A stretch of DNA of 64,000 nt from Streptomyces oryzae (GTDB lineage Bacteria > Actinomycetota > Actinomycetes > Streptomycetales > Streptomycetaceae). The position numbers and the translations under genes were made by a program. Under the pieces are notes generated by a model. That model did no database searches. It was not told where the DNA came from and saw only the letters and a list, made by a program, of their open reading frames with translations. The stretch covers positions 51,859 through 115,858 of the forward strand of contig NZ_JADKMA010000001.1 of assembly GCF_017676365.1 (NCBI RefSeq), given 5' to 3'. Shown one piece after another: positions 34,880-45,948 of the stretch (position 1 is the first letter of the stretch; every line of letters starts with the position of its first letter).

Positions 34880-37255
34880 ATGGCACGCAAGGCGCCGGGC
34901 GAGGAGCCTCGTGACGACGCGCTGGAAGTGGGGGCGCCCAAGCGCTGGGCCGCAGGACTGCCTGCCGTGACCCATGCGCTGCGCATGGGCTACGACCAGA
35001 TGGGCGTGCGGCGCACCGCGCTGACGCTGCTCAAGGTCAACCAGAAAGAGGGGTTCGACTGTCCCGGCTGTGCCTGGCCGGAAGGAGAGCACCGCAGCCG
35101 GGCCGAGTTCTGCGAGAACGGTGCCAAGGCCGTCGCCGAGGAGGCAACCGTCCGCCGGGTGACGCCCGCGTTCTTCGCCGCGCATCCGGTGGGCGAGCTC
35201 GCGGGCCGCAGCGACTACTGGCTGGGCCAGCAGGGCCGGCTCACCGAGCCGATGTACAAGGCCGCGGACTCGGAGCACTACGAGCCGGTCACCTGGGAGC
35301 GGGCATTCAGCATCGTTTCCCGGGAACTGCGGGCGCTGCAAAGCCCCGACGAGGCAGCCTTCTACACCTCCGGCCGCACCTCCAACGAAGCGGCTTACCT
35401 CTACCAGCTTCTGGTACGGCAATTCGGCACCAACAACCTGCCGGACTGCTCGAACATGTGCCACGAGTCGAGCGGCTCGGCCCTCACGGAGACCATCGGA
35501 GTCGGTAAGGGGAGCGTGCGGCTCGACGATCTGCACAGCGCCGACCTCATCTTCGTCGTCGGTCAGAACCCCGGCACCAACCATCCGCGGATGCTGTCGG
35601 CGCTGGAGAAGGCCAAGCGGCGCGGTGCGCGTATCGTCGCGGTGAACCCGCTGCCCGAGGCCGGGCTGCTGCGCTTCAAGAATCCGCAGAACGCCCGCGG
35701 TGTCGCAGGCACTGGCACCACCCTCGCCGACCTGTTCCTGCAGATACGCCTCGGCGGTGACCTGGCGCTCTTCCAGGCGCTGTCGCGGCTGCTGATCGAG
35801 GCCGAGGACACCGCGCCCGGCACCGTACTCGACCACGACTTCATCGCCGAGCACACCGACGGCTTCCAGGACTACGCCGAGCACGTGCGCAAGCTCGACT
35901 GGGGCGACGTCCTGGAGGCCACCGGCCTCACGCGGGACGTCATCGAGACCACCGCGCGCGACGTCATGGCCGCCCGGTCGGTCGTGGTGTGCTGGGCCAT
36001 GGGGCTCACCCAGCACAAGCACTCCGTGCCCACCATCCGCGAGGTGGTGAACTTCCTGCTGCTGCGCGGCAATCTGGGGCGCCCCGGAGCCGGCGTGTGC
36101 CCGGTGCGGGGCCACTCCAACGTCCAGGGCGACCGCACGATGGGCATCCATGAGAAGCCGGACCCGGAGTTCCTCGCCGCGCTGGGCAGGGAGTTCGGGT
36201 TCGACCCGCCCCGCCGCCATGGCTGTGACGCGGTGGAGGCGATCCGTGCGATGGCCGCCGGGGAGGTGAAGGTGTTCTTCGCCATGGGCGGGAACTTCGT
36301 CTCCGCCGCCCCGGACACCTCCGCCACCGAGCGAGCCCTGCGGAGCTGCCGTCTCACCGTGCAGGTCTCCACCAAGCTCAACCGCTCGCACGCCGTCTGC
36401 GGCCGGGAAGCCCTCATCCTCCCCACTTTGGGCCGCACCGAGCGCGACCGGGGTCCGGGCGGGGAAGACCGGTTCGTCACCGTCGAGGACTCGATGGGGA
36501 TGGTGCACGCCTCACGCGGGGCGCTGCCACCCGCCTCGCCGCATCTGCTGCCGGAGCCGGTCATCGTCTGCCGGCTGGCACACAGCCTCTTCGAAAGCAG
36601 CCTCTTCGAAACCGGCGGGGGAGGAGGCGCCGCCGACGCCGACGTGCCCTGGGCGGCCTTCGAGACGGACTACGACGCCGTCCGCGACAGCATCGCCCGG
36701 GTGGTGCCCGGCTTCGCCGGCTTCAACGCCCGGGTACGGCAGCCCGGCGGCTTCGCACTGCCGCACGCCCCCCGCGACGAGCGGCGCTTCCCCACCCGCA
36801 CGGGCAAGGCCAACTTCACGGTGAACGACCTCGAGGTGATGCGCGTCCCGCCCGGCCGCATGCTGCTGCAGACGCTGCGCAGCCACGACCAGTACAACAC
36901 CACCATCTACGGGCTCGACGACCGCTACCGCGGCATCCACCGGGGACGCAGAGTGGTCTTCGCCCACCCGGACGACCTCGCCGAGCGCGGGATCACCGAC
37001 GGTGACCTCGTGGACCTCGTCAGCGAGTGGACCGACGGCCTGGAGCGGCGTGCCGCCTCATTCCGGGCCGTCGCCTACGACACCCCCAGGGGCTGCTGCG
37101 CGGCCTACTTCCCGGAGGCCAACGCGCTCGTCCCGCTCGACTCGGTGGCCGACACCTCCAACACGCCGACCTCCAAGAGCATCGTCGTACGCCTGGAGCG
37201 CTGTGACCCGCCCTCCCGCGGGTCCGCAGGACGGGGGGAGGCTCAGCCCAGATAA
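34880..37255 (+). CDS. Molybdopterin oxidoreductase, formate-dehydrogenase-like (YdeP/FdhF family)
   Basis: A 791-aa cytosolic molybdopterin enzyme of the FDH-alpha-like (YdeP) family. The N-terminal Cys motif is FDCPGCAWPEGE with FCENGAKAV, and the metal-site segment is CSNMCHESSGSALT near residue 190. Molybdopterin-dinucleotide-binding stretches follow (VVGQNPGTNHPRM; RGNLGRPGAGVCPVRGHSNV), and a C-terminal dinucleotide-binding domain begins at about 650. It would oxidise formate released by PurU and the formaldehyde route to CO2. No separate electron-transfer subunit is adjacent. The ATG has AGAGAGG upstream. Its 3' end overlaps the convergent IclR gene by 13 bp. Confidence 0.85.
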   Translation: MARKAPGEEPRDDALEVGAPKRWAAGLPAVTHALRMGYDQMGVRRTALTLLKVNQKEGFDCPGCAWPEGEHRSRAEFCENGAKAVAEEATVRRVTPAFFAAHPVGELAGRSDYWLGQQGRLTEPMYKAADSEHYEPVTWERAFSIVSRELRALQSPDEAAFYTSGRTSNEAAYLYQLLVRQFGTNNLPDCSNMCHESSGSALTETIGVGKGSVRLDDLHSADLIFVVGQNPGTNHPRMLSALEKAKRRGARIVAVNPLPEAGLLRFKNPQNARGVAGTGTTLADLFLQIRLGGDLALFQALSRLLIEAEDTAPGTVLDHDFIAEHTDGFQDYAEHVRKLDWGDVLEATGLTRDVIETTARDVMAARSVVVCWAMGLTQHKHSVPTIREVVNFLLLRGNLGRPGAGVCPVRGHSNVQGDRTMGIHEKPDPEFLAALGREFGFDPPRRHGCDAVEAIRAMAAGEVKVFFAMGGNFVSAAPDTSATERALRSCRLTVQVSTKLNRSHAVCGREALILPTLGRTERDRGPGGEDRFVTVEDSMGMVHASRGALPPASPHLLPEPVIVCRLAHSLFESSLFETGGGGGAADADVPWAAFETDYDAVRDSIARVVPGFAGFNARVRQPGGFALPHAPRDERRFPTRTGKANFTVNDLEVMRVPPGRMLLQTLRSHDQYNTTIYGLDDRYRGIHRGRRVVFAHPDDLAERGITDGDLVDLVSEWTDGLERRAASFRAVAYDTPRGCCAAYFPEANALVPLDSVADTSNTPTSKSIVVRLERCDPPSRGSAGRGEAQPR

Positions 37256-38037
37256 CCCATCCGGTGGCTGATCTCCTCCGCGCCCTCGACGAGCACCGAG
37301 GCGATCTCCAGCATGTGTTCCTCGGTGAAGCGGTAGGCCGGCCCTGATGCGCTGATCGCGGCGACGACCTCGCCGTCCCGGGAGCGGATCGGGGCCGCCA
37401 CCGCGTTCAGCCCGAGCTCCAGCTCCTCCAGCGCCAGCGCGTACCCCTGCTCCCGGACCTCGGCGAGGCACTTCTCCAGCTTCGTCTTGGCGGTGATGGT
37501 GTGGGGGGTCTGCTTCCTCATCCCGGAAGCGAGCAGTTCGGCGCGCTCCTTTGCCGACAGGTGAGCCAGCAGGACCTTGCCGCTGGAGGTGGCGTACGGC
37601 GGGGTCAGCCGCCCGACCCAGTTGTGGGCGCCGACCGCGCCCGGGCCGCGCACCTGGTAGAGGTTGACCGCGTAGTGCTCCTGCAGCACACCGATGTTGA
37701 CCGTCTCGCCGATCTCCCCGGCCAGCCGCTCGCAGACCGGCCGGCCCTGCTGGGTGATGTCGATGCGGCCGGTGACCGCGCTGGCCAGGCGTACGATCCC
37801 GAAGTCGAGACGGTACTTCCCGCGCTCGGCGGTCTGCTCGACGAGACCTCGGGCCTCCAGCGCTCCGAGCAGGCGGAACGCTGTCGACTTGTGGACCTCG
37901 ATCTCCGCGGCGACCTCACTGACGCCGGCCTCGCCGCGCTGGGCGAGGATCTCCAGAACACTGACGGCACGGTCGACGGACTGCACTCCGCTGCCTACGG
38001 GACCTGCCGTTCTGTTCTGTGCCGTGTAGTTGCTCAT
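37243..38037 (-). CDS. IclR-family transcriptional regulator of the betaine island
   Basis: A 264-aa IclR regulator. The N-terminal winged helix is VDRAVSVLEILAQRGEAGVS and EVHKSTAFRLLGALEARGL, and the C-terminal IclR effector domain has PYATSSGKVLLAHLS and ELELGLNAVAAPIRSRDGEV. The ATG at 38037 lies inside a perfect TAGTTGC-N7-GCAACTA palindrome, indicating autoregulation. It is the only regulator of transcription within the island and sits between the fdh and purU units, so it is the leading candidate to bind the shared operator. The ligand (betaine, dimethylglycine, glyoxylate or other) is unknown. Confidence 0.88.
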   Translation of the reverse strand: MSNYTAQNRTAGPVGSGVQSVDRAVSVLEILAQRGEAGVSEVAAEIEVHKSTAFRLLGALEARGLVEQTAERGKYRLDFGIVRLASAVTGRIDITQQGRPVCERLAGEIGETVNIGVLQEHYAVNLYQVRGPGAVGAHNWVGRLTPPYATSSGKVLLAHLSAKERAELLASGMRKQTPHTITAKTKLEKCLAEVREQGYALALEELELGLNAVAAPIRSRDGEVVAAISASGPAYRFTEEHMLEIASVLVEGAEEISHRMGYLG

Positions 38038-38047
38038 AGCGCAACTA
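38027..38047. promoter_or_regulatory. Operator overlapping the IclR start codon
   Basis: TAGTTGC-TCATAGC-GCAACTA is a perfect inverted repeat with 7-bp arms and a 7-nt spacer. The start codon of the IclR gene (38035-38037, minus strand) is inside the spacer. It matches the island consensus in arm sequence and spacing. Confidence 0.75.
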
Positions 38048-38123
38048 TACCTACTGGCGGGAAACAATCACGAAGACCACGGTGAGGGCCACGGCGAGGC
38101 CACCCAAGTCCACGGTGGCAGCG

Positions 38124-38161
38124 ACGGTGACCGGCTCTCGGAGGGCCTCACCGGTCACCGT
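38124..38161 (-). terminator. Stem-loop terminator of purU
   Basis: ACGGTGACCGG at 38124-38134 pairs perfectly with CCGGTCACCGT at 38151-38161 (11 bp, 16-nt loop). It follows the purU stop by about 60 bp on the minus strand and separates purU from the IclR gene. Confidence 0.7.
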
Positions 38162-38218
38162 GGCGAAGCATGGGACAAGCCCCTCAGTGGCCCACCACCT
38201 CCCGCCTTCCGCCTCCCG

Positions 38219-39091
38219 TCAGCGGAAGACGACTGTTCGATTCCCGTTGACCAGCACCCGGCTCTTGCAGTGCCACTCCACGGCGCGGGCCAGCACCTGG
38301 GCCTCGACGTCGCGGCCGATGGTGACCAGCTCGTCCGGGTCGTGCGAGTGGTCCACGCGGACGACGTCCTGCTCGATGATCGGCCCCTCGTCCAGGTCCG
38401 GGGTGACGTAGTGGGCCGTGGCTCCCACGAGCTTGACGCCGCGCACGTGCGCCTGGACGTACGGACGTGCCCCCTTGAAGCTCGGCAGGAAGGAGTGGTG
38501 GATGTTGATCGCCCGGCCGTCGAGCTGCTTGCACAGGTCGTCCGAGAGGATCTGCATATAGCGGGCCAGCACGACCAGGTCGACGCCGAGTTCGTCGACA
38601 AGTTCCAGCAGTCGTGCCTCAGCCGCAGGCTTGGTCTGCGGCGTCACGGGGATGTGGTGGAACGGGATGCCGTAGTTCTGCGCCAGTGGTTCGAGGTCGC
38701 GGTGGTTGGAGACGATCGCCGGGATCTCGATGTTGAGGGCGCCCGTGGACCTGCGGAAGAGCATGTCGTTCAGGCAGTGGCCGAACTTCGACACCATGAT
38801 GAGGGTGCGGGTCGGCGTCGAGGCGTCGTGCAGCTGCCAGGTGATCTGGGACGCCTCGGCCACCGGGCCGAAGCCGGAGCGCAGGTCCTCCAGCGATACC
38901 TCCGGGTCCGAGACCTCGAAGTGCACCCGCATGAAGAAGCGGTCCTGCGACCGGTCCTCGAACTGCTGGCTCTCCAGGATGTTGCCGGAGTGGCCGACGA
39001 GATACGTGGTCACAGCGTGGGCGAGGCCCGCCCGGTCGGGGCACGAGAGCGTGAGGACGAACTCGCGGCCGGGCTGCGGTCGAGGAGACAT
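38219..39091 (-). CDS. purU: Formyltetrahydrofolate deformylase
   Basis: A 290-aa enzyme hydrolysing 10-formyl-THF to formate and THF. An N-terminal ACT domain (REFVLTLSCPDRAGLAHAVT) is followed by a formyltransferase-fold domain with KFGHCLNDMLFRRSTG, the catalytic NIHHSFLPSFKGARPY and GATAHYVTPDLDEGPIIEQD. The start ATG at 39091 is chosen because GGAGG lies 6 nt upstream; the ATG two codons earlier is directly against that motif. It frees THF for further demethylation rounds and sends carbon to formate dehydrogenase. It is divergent from the dimethylglycine oxidase gene across an operator-rich 298-bp gap. Confidence 0.95.
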   Translation of the reverse strand: MSPRPQPGREFVLTLSCPDRAGLAHAVTTYLVGHSGNILESQQFEDRSQDRFFMRVHFEVSDPEVSLEDLRSGFGPVAEASQITWQLHDASTPTRTLIMVSKFGHCLNDMLFRRSTGALNIEIPAIVSNHRDLEPLAQNYGIPFHHIPVTPQTKPAAEARLLELVDELGVDLVVLARYMQILSDDLCKQLDGRAINIHHSFLPSFKGARPYVQAHVRGVKLVGATAHYVTPDLDEGPIIEQDVVRVDHSHDPDELVTIGRDVEAQVLARAVEWHCKSRVLVNGNRTVVFR

Positions 39092-41828
<2,737 letters not shown>

Positions 41829-41843
41829 CGAAAGGAAAGCGCT

Positions 41844-42710
41844 GTGACCGCAACGACCCTCGACGGCCGACGCACCGCGGCCGCCATCCGCGCCGAACTC
41901 GCAGACCGCGTCGCAGCACTGGCCGGACGCGGTGCCACACCGGGGCTCGGCACCGTACTCGTCGGCGATGACCCGGGCAGCAGTGCCTACGTCGCCGGCA
42001 AGCACCGCGACTGCGCCCAGGTCGGCATCACCTCGATCCGCCGCGAGCTCCCAGCCGACGCCACACAGGCCCAGGTCGAAGCCGTCGTGGACGAGCTCAA
42101 CGCCGACCCCGCCTGCACCGGGTACATCGTCCAACTGCCTCTCCCGCGCGGGCTCGACGCCAACGCCGTACTGGAGCGGATGGACCCGGCGAAGGACGCC
42201 GACGGCCTGCACCCGGTCAACCTCGGCCGGCTGGTGCTCGGTGTCGCGGGCCCGCTGCCCTGCACCCCGCGCGGCATCGTCGAACTGCTGCGGCGCCACG
42301 ACGTCCCGCTCGCCGGTGCCCGCGTCTGTGTGATCGGCCGCGGCGTCACGGTCGGACGGCCCATCGGCCTGCTGCTGACCCGCAGGTCGGAGAACGCGAC
42401 CGTGACGCTGTGCCATACCGGCACCAAGGGCCTCTCCTGGCACGTACGCGAAGCGGACGTGGTCGTCGCGGCGGCCGGATCACCCGGTCTCATCACGCCG
42501 GAGATGGTCCGGCCCGGCGCCGCCGTGCTCGACGTCGGCATCACGCGCACCGAGAACGGACTGCTCGGTGACGTCCACCCGGACGTGGCCAGGACCGCCG
42601 GCTGGCTGGCCCCGATGCCCGGCGGTGTGGGCCCGATGACGAGGGCGATGCTGCTGGCGAACGTGGTCGAGGCGGCGGAGGCCGCCTCGTTCGCTGAGAC
42701 GGTCTCTTGA
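41844..42710 (+). CDS. folD: Bifunctional methylene-THF dehydrogenase / methenyl-THF cyclohydrolase
   Basis: A 288-aa FolD converting 5,10-methylene-THF to 10-formyl-THF. Visible are the catalytic YVAGKHRDC (Tyr and Lys), the [14 protein letters not shown] folate loop, [11 protein letters not shown], the NADP site [14 protein letters not shown], and [12 protein letters not shown] at the end. It starts at GTG 41844, 15 bp after the oxidase stop with an AAAGGA ribosome site, so it is co-transcribed. It links the oxidase, which makes methylene-THF, with PurU, which hydrolyses formyl-THF. A housekeeping folD elsewhere is likely but not visible here. Confidence 0.96.
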   Translation: MTATTLDGRRTAAAIRAELADRVAALAGRGATPGLGTVLVGDDPGSSAYVAGKHRDCAQVGITSIRRELPADATQAQVEAVVDELNADPACTGYIVQLPLPRGLDANAVLERMDPAKDADGLHPVNLGRLVLGVAGPLPCTPRGIVELLRRHDVPLAGARVCVIGRGVTVGRPIGLLLTRRSENATVTLCHTGTKGLSWHVREADVVVAAAGSPGLITPEMVRPGAAVLDVGITRTENGLLGDVHPDVARTAGWLAPMPGGVGPMTRAMLLANVVEAAEAASFAETVS

Positions 42711-42736
42711 CAGGGTCCCCTCCGAAAGACAGATTG

Positions 42737-42770
42737 TTGCTCATTACGAAGCAAGATGCGTAATCCGCAA
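42737..42770. promoter_or_regulatory. Regulon operators upstream of mscR
   Basis: Two copies of the island motif lie close together: TTGC-TCATTAC-GAAG (42737-42751) and ATGC-GTAATCC-GCAA (42756-42770). They are 114-147 bp before the mscR GTG and just after the folD stop, consistent with a separate regulated transcript for the formaldehyde and oxygenase genes. Confidence 0.65.
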
Positions 42771-42883
42771 CATTCGGCAGTTCCCTCAACTTCCGGCGCA
42801 GGACCGCTCCGGCCGACCGGACCGGTCGTGCGCACCACCACAGAACATCCGGCCGCAAGGCGGCCCGAGCGAGGAGCTCGACA

Positions 42884-43969
42884 GTGACACATGAGGTACG
42901 CGCCGTTGTCGCCCGGGAGAAGGGCGCTCCGGTTTCGGTGGAGACCATCCTGGTGCCCGACCCCGGTCCGGGAGAGGCGCTGGTGGAGGTGCAGGCGTGC
43001 GGCGTCTGCCACACCGACCTGCACTACCGGGAGGGCGGCATCAACGATGAGTTCCCCTTCCTGCTCGGCCATGAGGCCGCCGGTGTTGTCGAGGCGGTCG
43101 GCGAGGGGGTCACCGGCGTCGCGCCCGGCGACTTCGTCGTCCTCAACTGGCGTGCCGTCTGCGGCCAGTGCCGCGCGTGCAGCCGCGGGCGGCCGTGGTA
43201 CTGCTTCGACACGCACAATGCCACCCAGCCCATGACGATGCTCGACGGCACTCCGCTGTCTCCGGCGCTGGGCATCGGCGCCTTCGCGGAGAAGACCCTC
43301 GTCGCCGCCGGCCAGTGCACCAAGGTCAGTCCGAGCGCCTCGGCCGCCGCCGCGGGGCTGCTCGGCTGCGGTGTGATGGCCGGCTTCGGTGCCGCGGTCA
43401 ACACCGGGGGAGTGGGCCGGGGCGACTCGATCGCGGTGATCGGCTGCGGCGGAGTGGGCATGGCCGCCATCGCAGGCGCCAAGGTGGTCGGCGCCTCGAA
43501 GATCATCGCCGTCGACGTGGACGAGCGGAAGCTGGAGTGGGCCGGCAGGTTCGGCGCTACCGCCACCGTCAACTCCGCCAAGACCGACCCCGTCGAGGCC
43601 ATCCGTGAGCTGACGGCCGGTTTCGGCGCCGATGTCGTCGTGGACGCGGTGGGCCGCCCCGAGACCTACGAGCAGGCCTTCTACGCCCGCGACTTGGCCG
43701 GTACCGTCGTCCTGGTCGGCGTCCCCACCCCGGAGCCGGCCATCGAGCTGCCGCTGCTGGACGTGTTCGGCCGCGGTGGGGCGCTGAAGTCGTCCTGGTA
43801 CGGCGACTGCCTGCCCGCCCGCGACTTCCCGGCACTGGTCGACCTCTACCTCCAGGGCCGCTTCGACCTGGACGCCTTCGTCAGCGAGAAGATCGCCCTG
43901 GACGATGTGGAGGCGGCGTTCGAGAAGATGCACCGCGGCGATGTGCTGCGCTCGGTGGTGGTCCTGTGA
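42884..43969 (+). CDS. mscR: S-(hydroxymethyl)mycothiol dehydrogenase (formaldehyde detoxification)
   Basis: A 361-aa zinc-dependent class III alcohol dehydrogenase of the mycothiol-linked type. Catalytic zinc ligands are in [14 protein letters not shown] and [17 protein letters not shown], and structural-zinc cysteines are in [15 protein letters not shown]. The NAD-binding [14 protein letters not shown] follows. It oxidises the formaldehyde-mycothiol adduct to S-formylmycothiol. The GTG start has a GAGGAG-like site upstream. It overlaps the following hydrolase gene by 4 bp (GTGA). Formaldehyde made by the Rieske demethylase nearby is the obvious substrate source. Confidence 0.92.
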   Translation: MTHEVRAVVAREKGAPVSVETILVPDPGPGEALVEVQACGVCHTDLHYREGGINDEFPFLLGHEAAGVVEAVGEGVTGVAPGDFVVLNWRAVCGQCRACSRGRPWYCFDTHNATQPMTMLDGTPLSPALGIGAFAEKTLVAAGQCTKVSPSASAAAAGLLGCGVMAGFGAAVNTGGVGRGDSIAVIGCGGVGMAAIAGAKVVGASKIIAVDVDERKLEWAGRFGATATVNSAKTDPVEAIRELTAGFGADVVVDAVGRPETYEQAFYARDLAGTVVLVGVPTPEPAIELPLLDVFGRGGALKSSWYGDCLPARDFPALVDLYLQGRFDLDAFVSEKIALDDVEAAFEKMHRGDVLRSVVVL

Positions 43970-44595
43970 GCGCCCGCATCGAACACGTCGTCACCAGCGG
44001 CACTTTCGAACTGGACGGCGGCAGCTGGGAGGTGGACAACAACGTCTGGCTGGTCGGCGACGACCGCGAGGTCCTGGTGATCGACGCGGCGCACGACGAC
44101 GCGGCGATTGCCGCCGCCGTCGGCAGCCGGCGCCTGACCGGCATCGTGTGCACCCACGGCCACAACGATCACATCAACGCAGCGCCTGCGCTGGCAGCGA
44201 GCACCGGTGCCCGCATCATGCTGCACCCGGCCGACACGGTGCTGTGGAAGGCCACGCACCCGGGCACCACTCCCGACGAGTCGCTGGCGGACGGCGATGT
44301 GCTCACCGTCGCCGGTACCGACCTGCACGTGCTGCACACACCCGGACACGCTCCCGGTGCGGTCTGCCTGTACGCGCCCGAGCTGGGCGCCCTGTTCTCC
44401 GGCGACACCCTTTTCCAGGGCGGTCCCGGAGCCACCGGCCGCTCCTACTCCGACTTTCCCACCATCATCGCCTCCATTCGCGACCGACTGCTCACTCTCC
44501 CCACCGACACCACCGTTTACACCGGCCACGGCAGCAACACCTCGATCGCGGCTGAAGCGCCCCAGCTCGATGCCTGGATCGCCCGAGGGCACTGA
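43966..44595 (+). CDS. Metallo-beta-lactamase-fold hydrolase (S-formylmycothiol hydrolase candidate)
   Basis: A 209-aa MBL-fold enzyme. The metal motif HGHNDHINA (HxHxDH) is near residue 64, the next His ligand is in [14 protein letters not shown], and the Asp ligand is in [15 protein letters not shown]. The final His is in YTGHGSNTS. It is translationally coupled to mscR. In Corynebacterium and mycobacteria an MBL-fold protein next to the same dehydrogenase is thought to hydrolyse S-formylmycothiol to formate, and that role is inferred here. The formate would go to the dehydrogenase at 34880. Confidence 0.85.
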   Translation: MSARIEHVVTSGTFELDGGSWEVDNNVWLVGDDREVLVIDAAHDDAAIAAAVGSRRLTGIVCTHGHNDHINAAPALAASTGARIMLHPADTVLWKATHPGTTPDESLADGDVLTVAGTDLHVLHTPGHAPGAVCLYAPELGALFSGDTLFQGGPGATGRSYSDFPTIIASIRDRLLTLPTDTTVYTGHGSNTSIAAEAPQLDAWIARGH

Positions 44596-44678
44596 CGAGA
44601 CCGTCAGCACCTCGAACACCCCCATTCCCCTTTCCGACCCTCGCTTTGTGGGTGTCCGACGTCTTCCGAAGGTGACCG

Positions 44679-45809
44679 ATGACCGTGACAAACCTGTCCC
44701 CGAGTCTGATTTCCACGCTGCCCGGGGAGCACTACACCGATCCTGAGGTCTTCCGGCTGGAACAGGAGCGGATTTTCGAGGCCATGTGGTTCTGCGTGGC
44801 CCGCGCATCGGAGCTGGCCCGGCCGGGCAGTTACCGCACGTGCCAGGTGGGGCGGGAGAGCGTGCTGATCTCCCGTGCCCGGGACGGCTCCGTCAAAGCG
44901 TTCCTCAACATCTGCCGGCACCGCGGCGCCAAGCTGTGCACCCAGGAGACAGGCGAGGTGAAGCGGGCATTCCAATGCCCTTACCACGCCTGGACGTACG
45001 GACTGGACGGCAAACTGGTCGCCGCCCCGAACCTCACCTCGATGCCCGACATCGACCGGACCGAGTACGGGCTGGTCACCGTGCATGTACGCGAGTGGCT
45101 GGGCTATGTGTGGGTCTGCCTGGCCGAGACACCCCCGTCCTTCGAGGACGAGGTGATGGGAGCGGTCGCCCAGCGGCTGGGCAGCACCGAGGCGATCGCG
45201 AATTACGGCATCGAGGGACTGGAAGTCGGCCGGCGGATCACCTATGACGTGCAGGCCAACTGGAAGCTCATCATCGAGAATTTCATGGAGTGCTATCACT
45301 GCGCCACGATCCATCCCGAACTGACCGAGGTCCTTCCGGAGTTCGCCGACGGTTTCGCGGCACAGTACTACGTGGGCCACGGTGCCGCGTTCGGAGAGGA
45401 CGTGGAGGGATTCACGCTCGGCGGGGGCGAAGGGCTCGACCGTATCCCCGGTGTGGACGAGGAACAGGACCGCCGCTACTACGCGATAACGGTCAGACCG
45501 CAGGTTTTCATCAACCTCGTCCCGGATCACGTGATTTTCCACCGGATGTTTCCCATGGCGCATGACCGGACCCTGGTGGAGTGCGACTGGCTCTACCTTC
45601 CCCATGTGACGGAGAACGGCAAGGACGTCGAGCATTCGGTGGAGCTGTTCCACCGCGTGAACCAGCAGGATTTCGACGCGTGTGAGCGTACGCAGCCCGC
45701 GATGAGTTCCCGTGCCTATGCCAAGGGCGGCGTACTGGTGCCCAGCGAGCACCACATCGGCGAATTCCACACCTGGCACCAGAACCGACTGGCTCACCGC
45801 GCCCACTGA
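44679..45809 (+). CDS. Rieske oxygenase alpha subunit, glycine betaine monooxygenase (GbcA-like)
   Basis: A 376-aa Rieske non-heme iron oxygenase. The Rieske ligands are Cys79/His81 (CRHRGAKL) and Cys100/His103 (CPYHAWTYG). The mononuclear iron ligands are His207 and His212 in NFMECYHCATIHPEL, with a C-terminal acidic ligand. The sequence has the GbcA/stachydrine-demethylase style rather than aromatic dioxygenase. It would demethylate glycine betaine to dimethylglycine with release of formaldehyde. The gene follows the MBL hydrolase by 83 bp. Electrons would come via the ferredoxins at 33480/49072 and the reductase at 49392. Choline- or carnitine-type substrates are a lesser alternative. Confidence 0.87.
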   Translation: MTVTNLSPSLISTLPGEHYTDPEVFRLEQERIFEAMWFCVARASELARPGSYRTCQVGRESVLISRARDGSVKAFLNICRHRGAKLCTQETGEVKRAFQCPYHAWTYGLDGKLVAAPNLTSMPDIDRTEYGLVTVHVREWLGYVWVCLAETPPSFEDEVMGAVAQRLGSTEAIANYGIEGLEVGRRITYDVQANWKLIIENFMECYHCATIHPELTEVLPEFADGFAAQYYVGHGAAFGEDVEGFTLGGGEGLDRIPGVDEEQDRRYYAITVRPQVFINLVPDHVIFHRMFPMAHDRTLVECDWLYLPHVTENGKDVEHSVELFHRVNQQDFDACERTQPAMSSRAYAKGGVLVPSEHHIGEFHTWHQNRLAHRAH

Positions 45810-45948
45810 CCCGCGCCCACCCTGGTACAACCGTCCTCCCGCCGTGCGGCCCCTCCGGCGGGAGGACGGTCGCCGCGGGCGGCCGCGGGCCCTACACAGA
45901 AAGGCGGGTCCCACCACTCCACATCGAGGCGTGAGGAGCTCTAATAAT

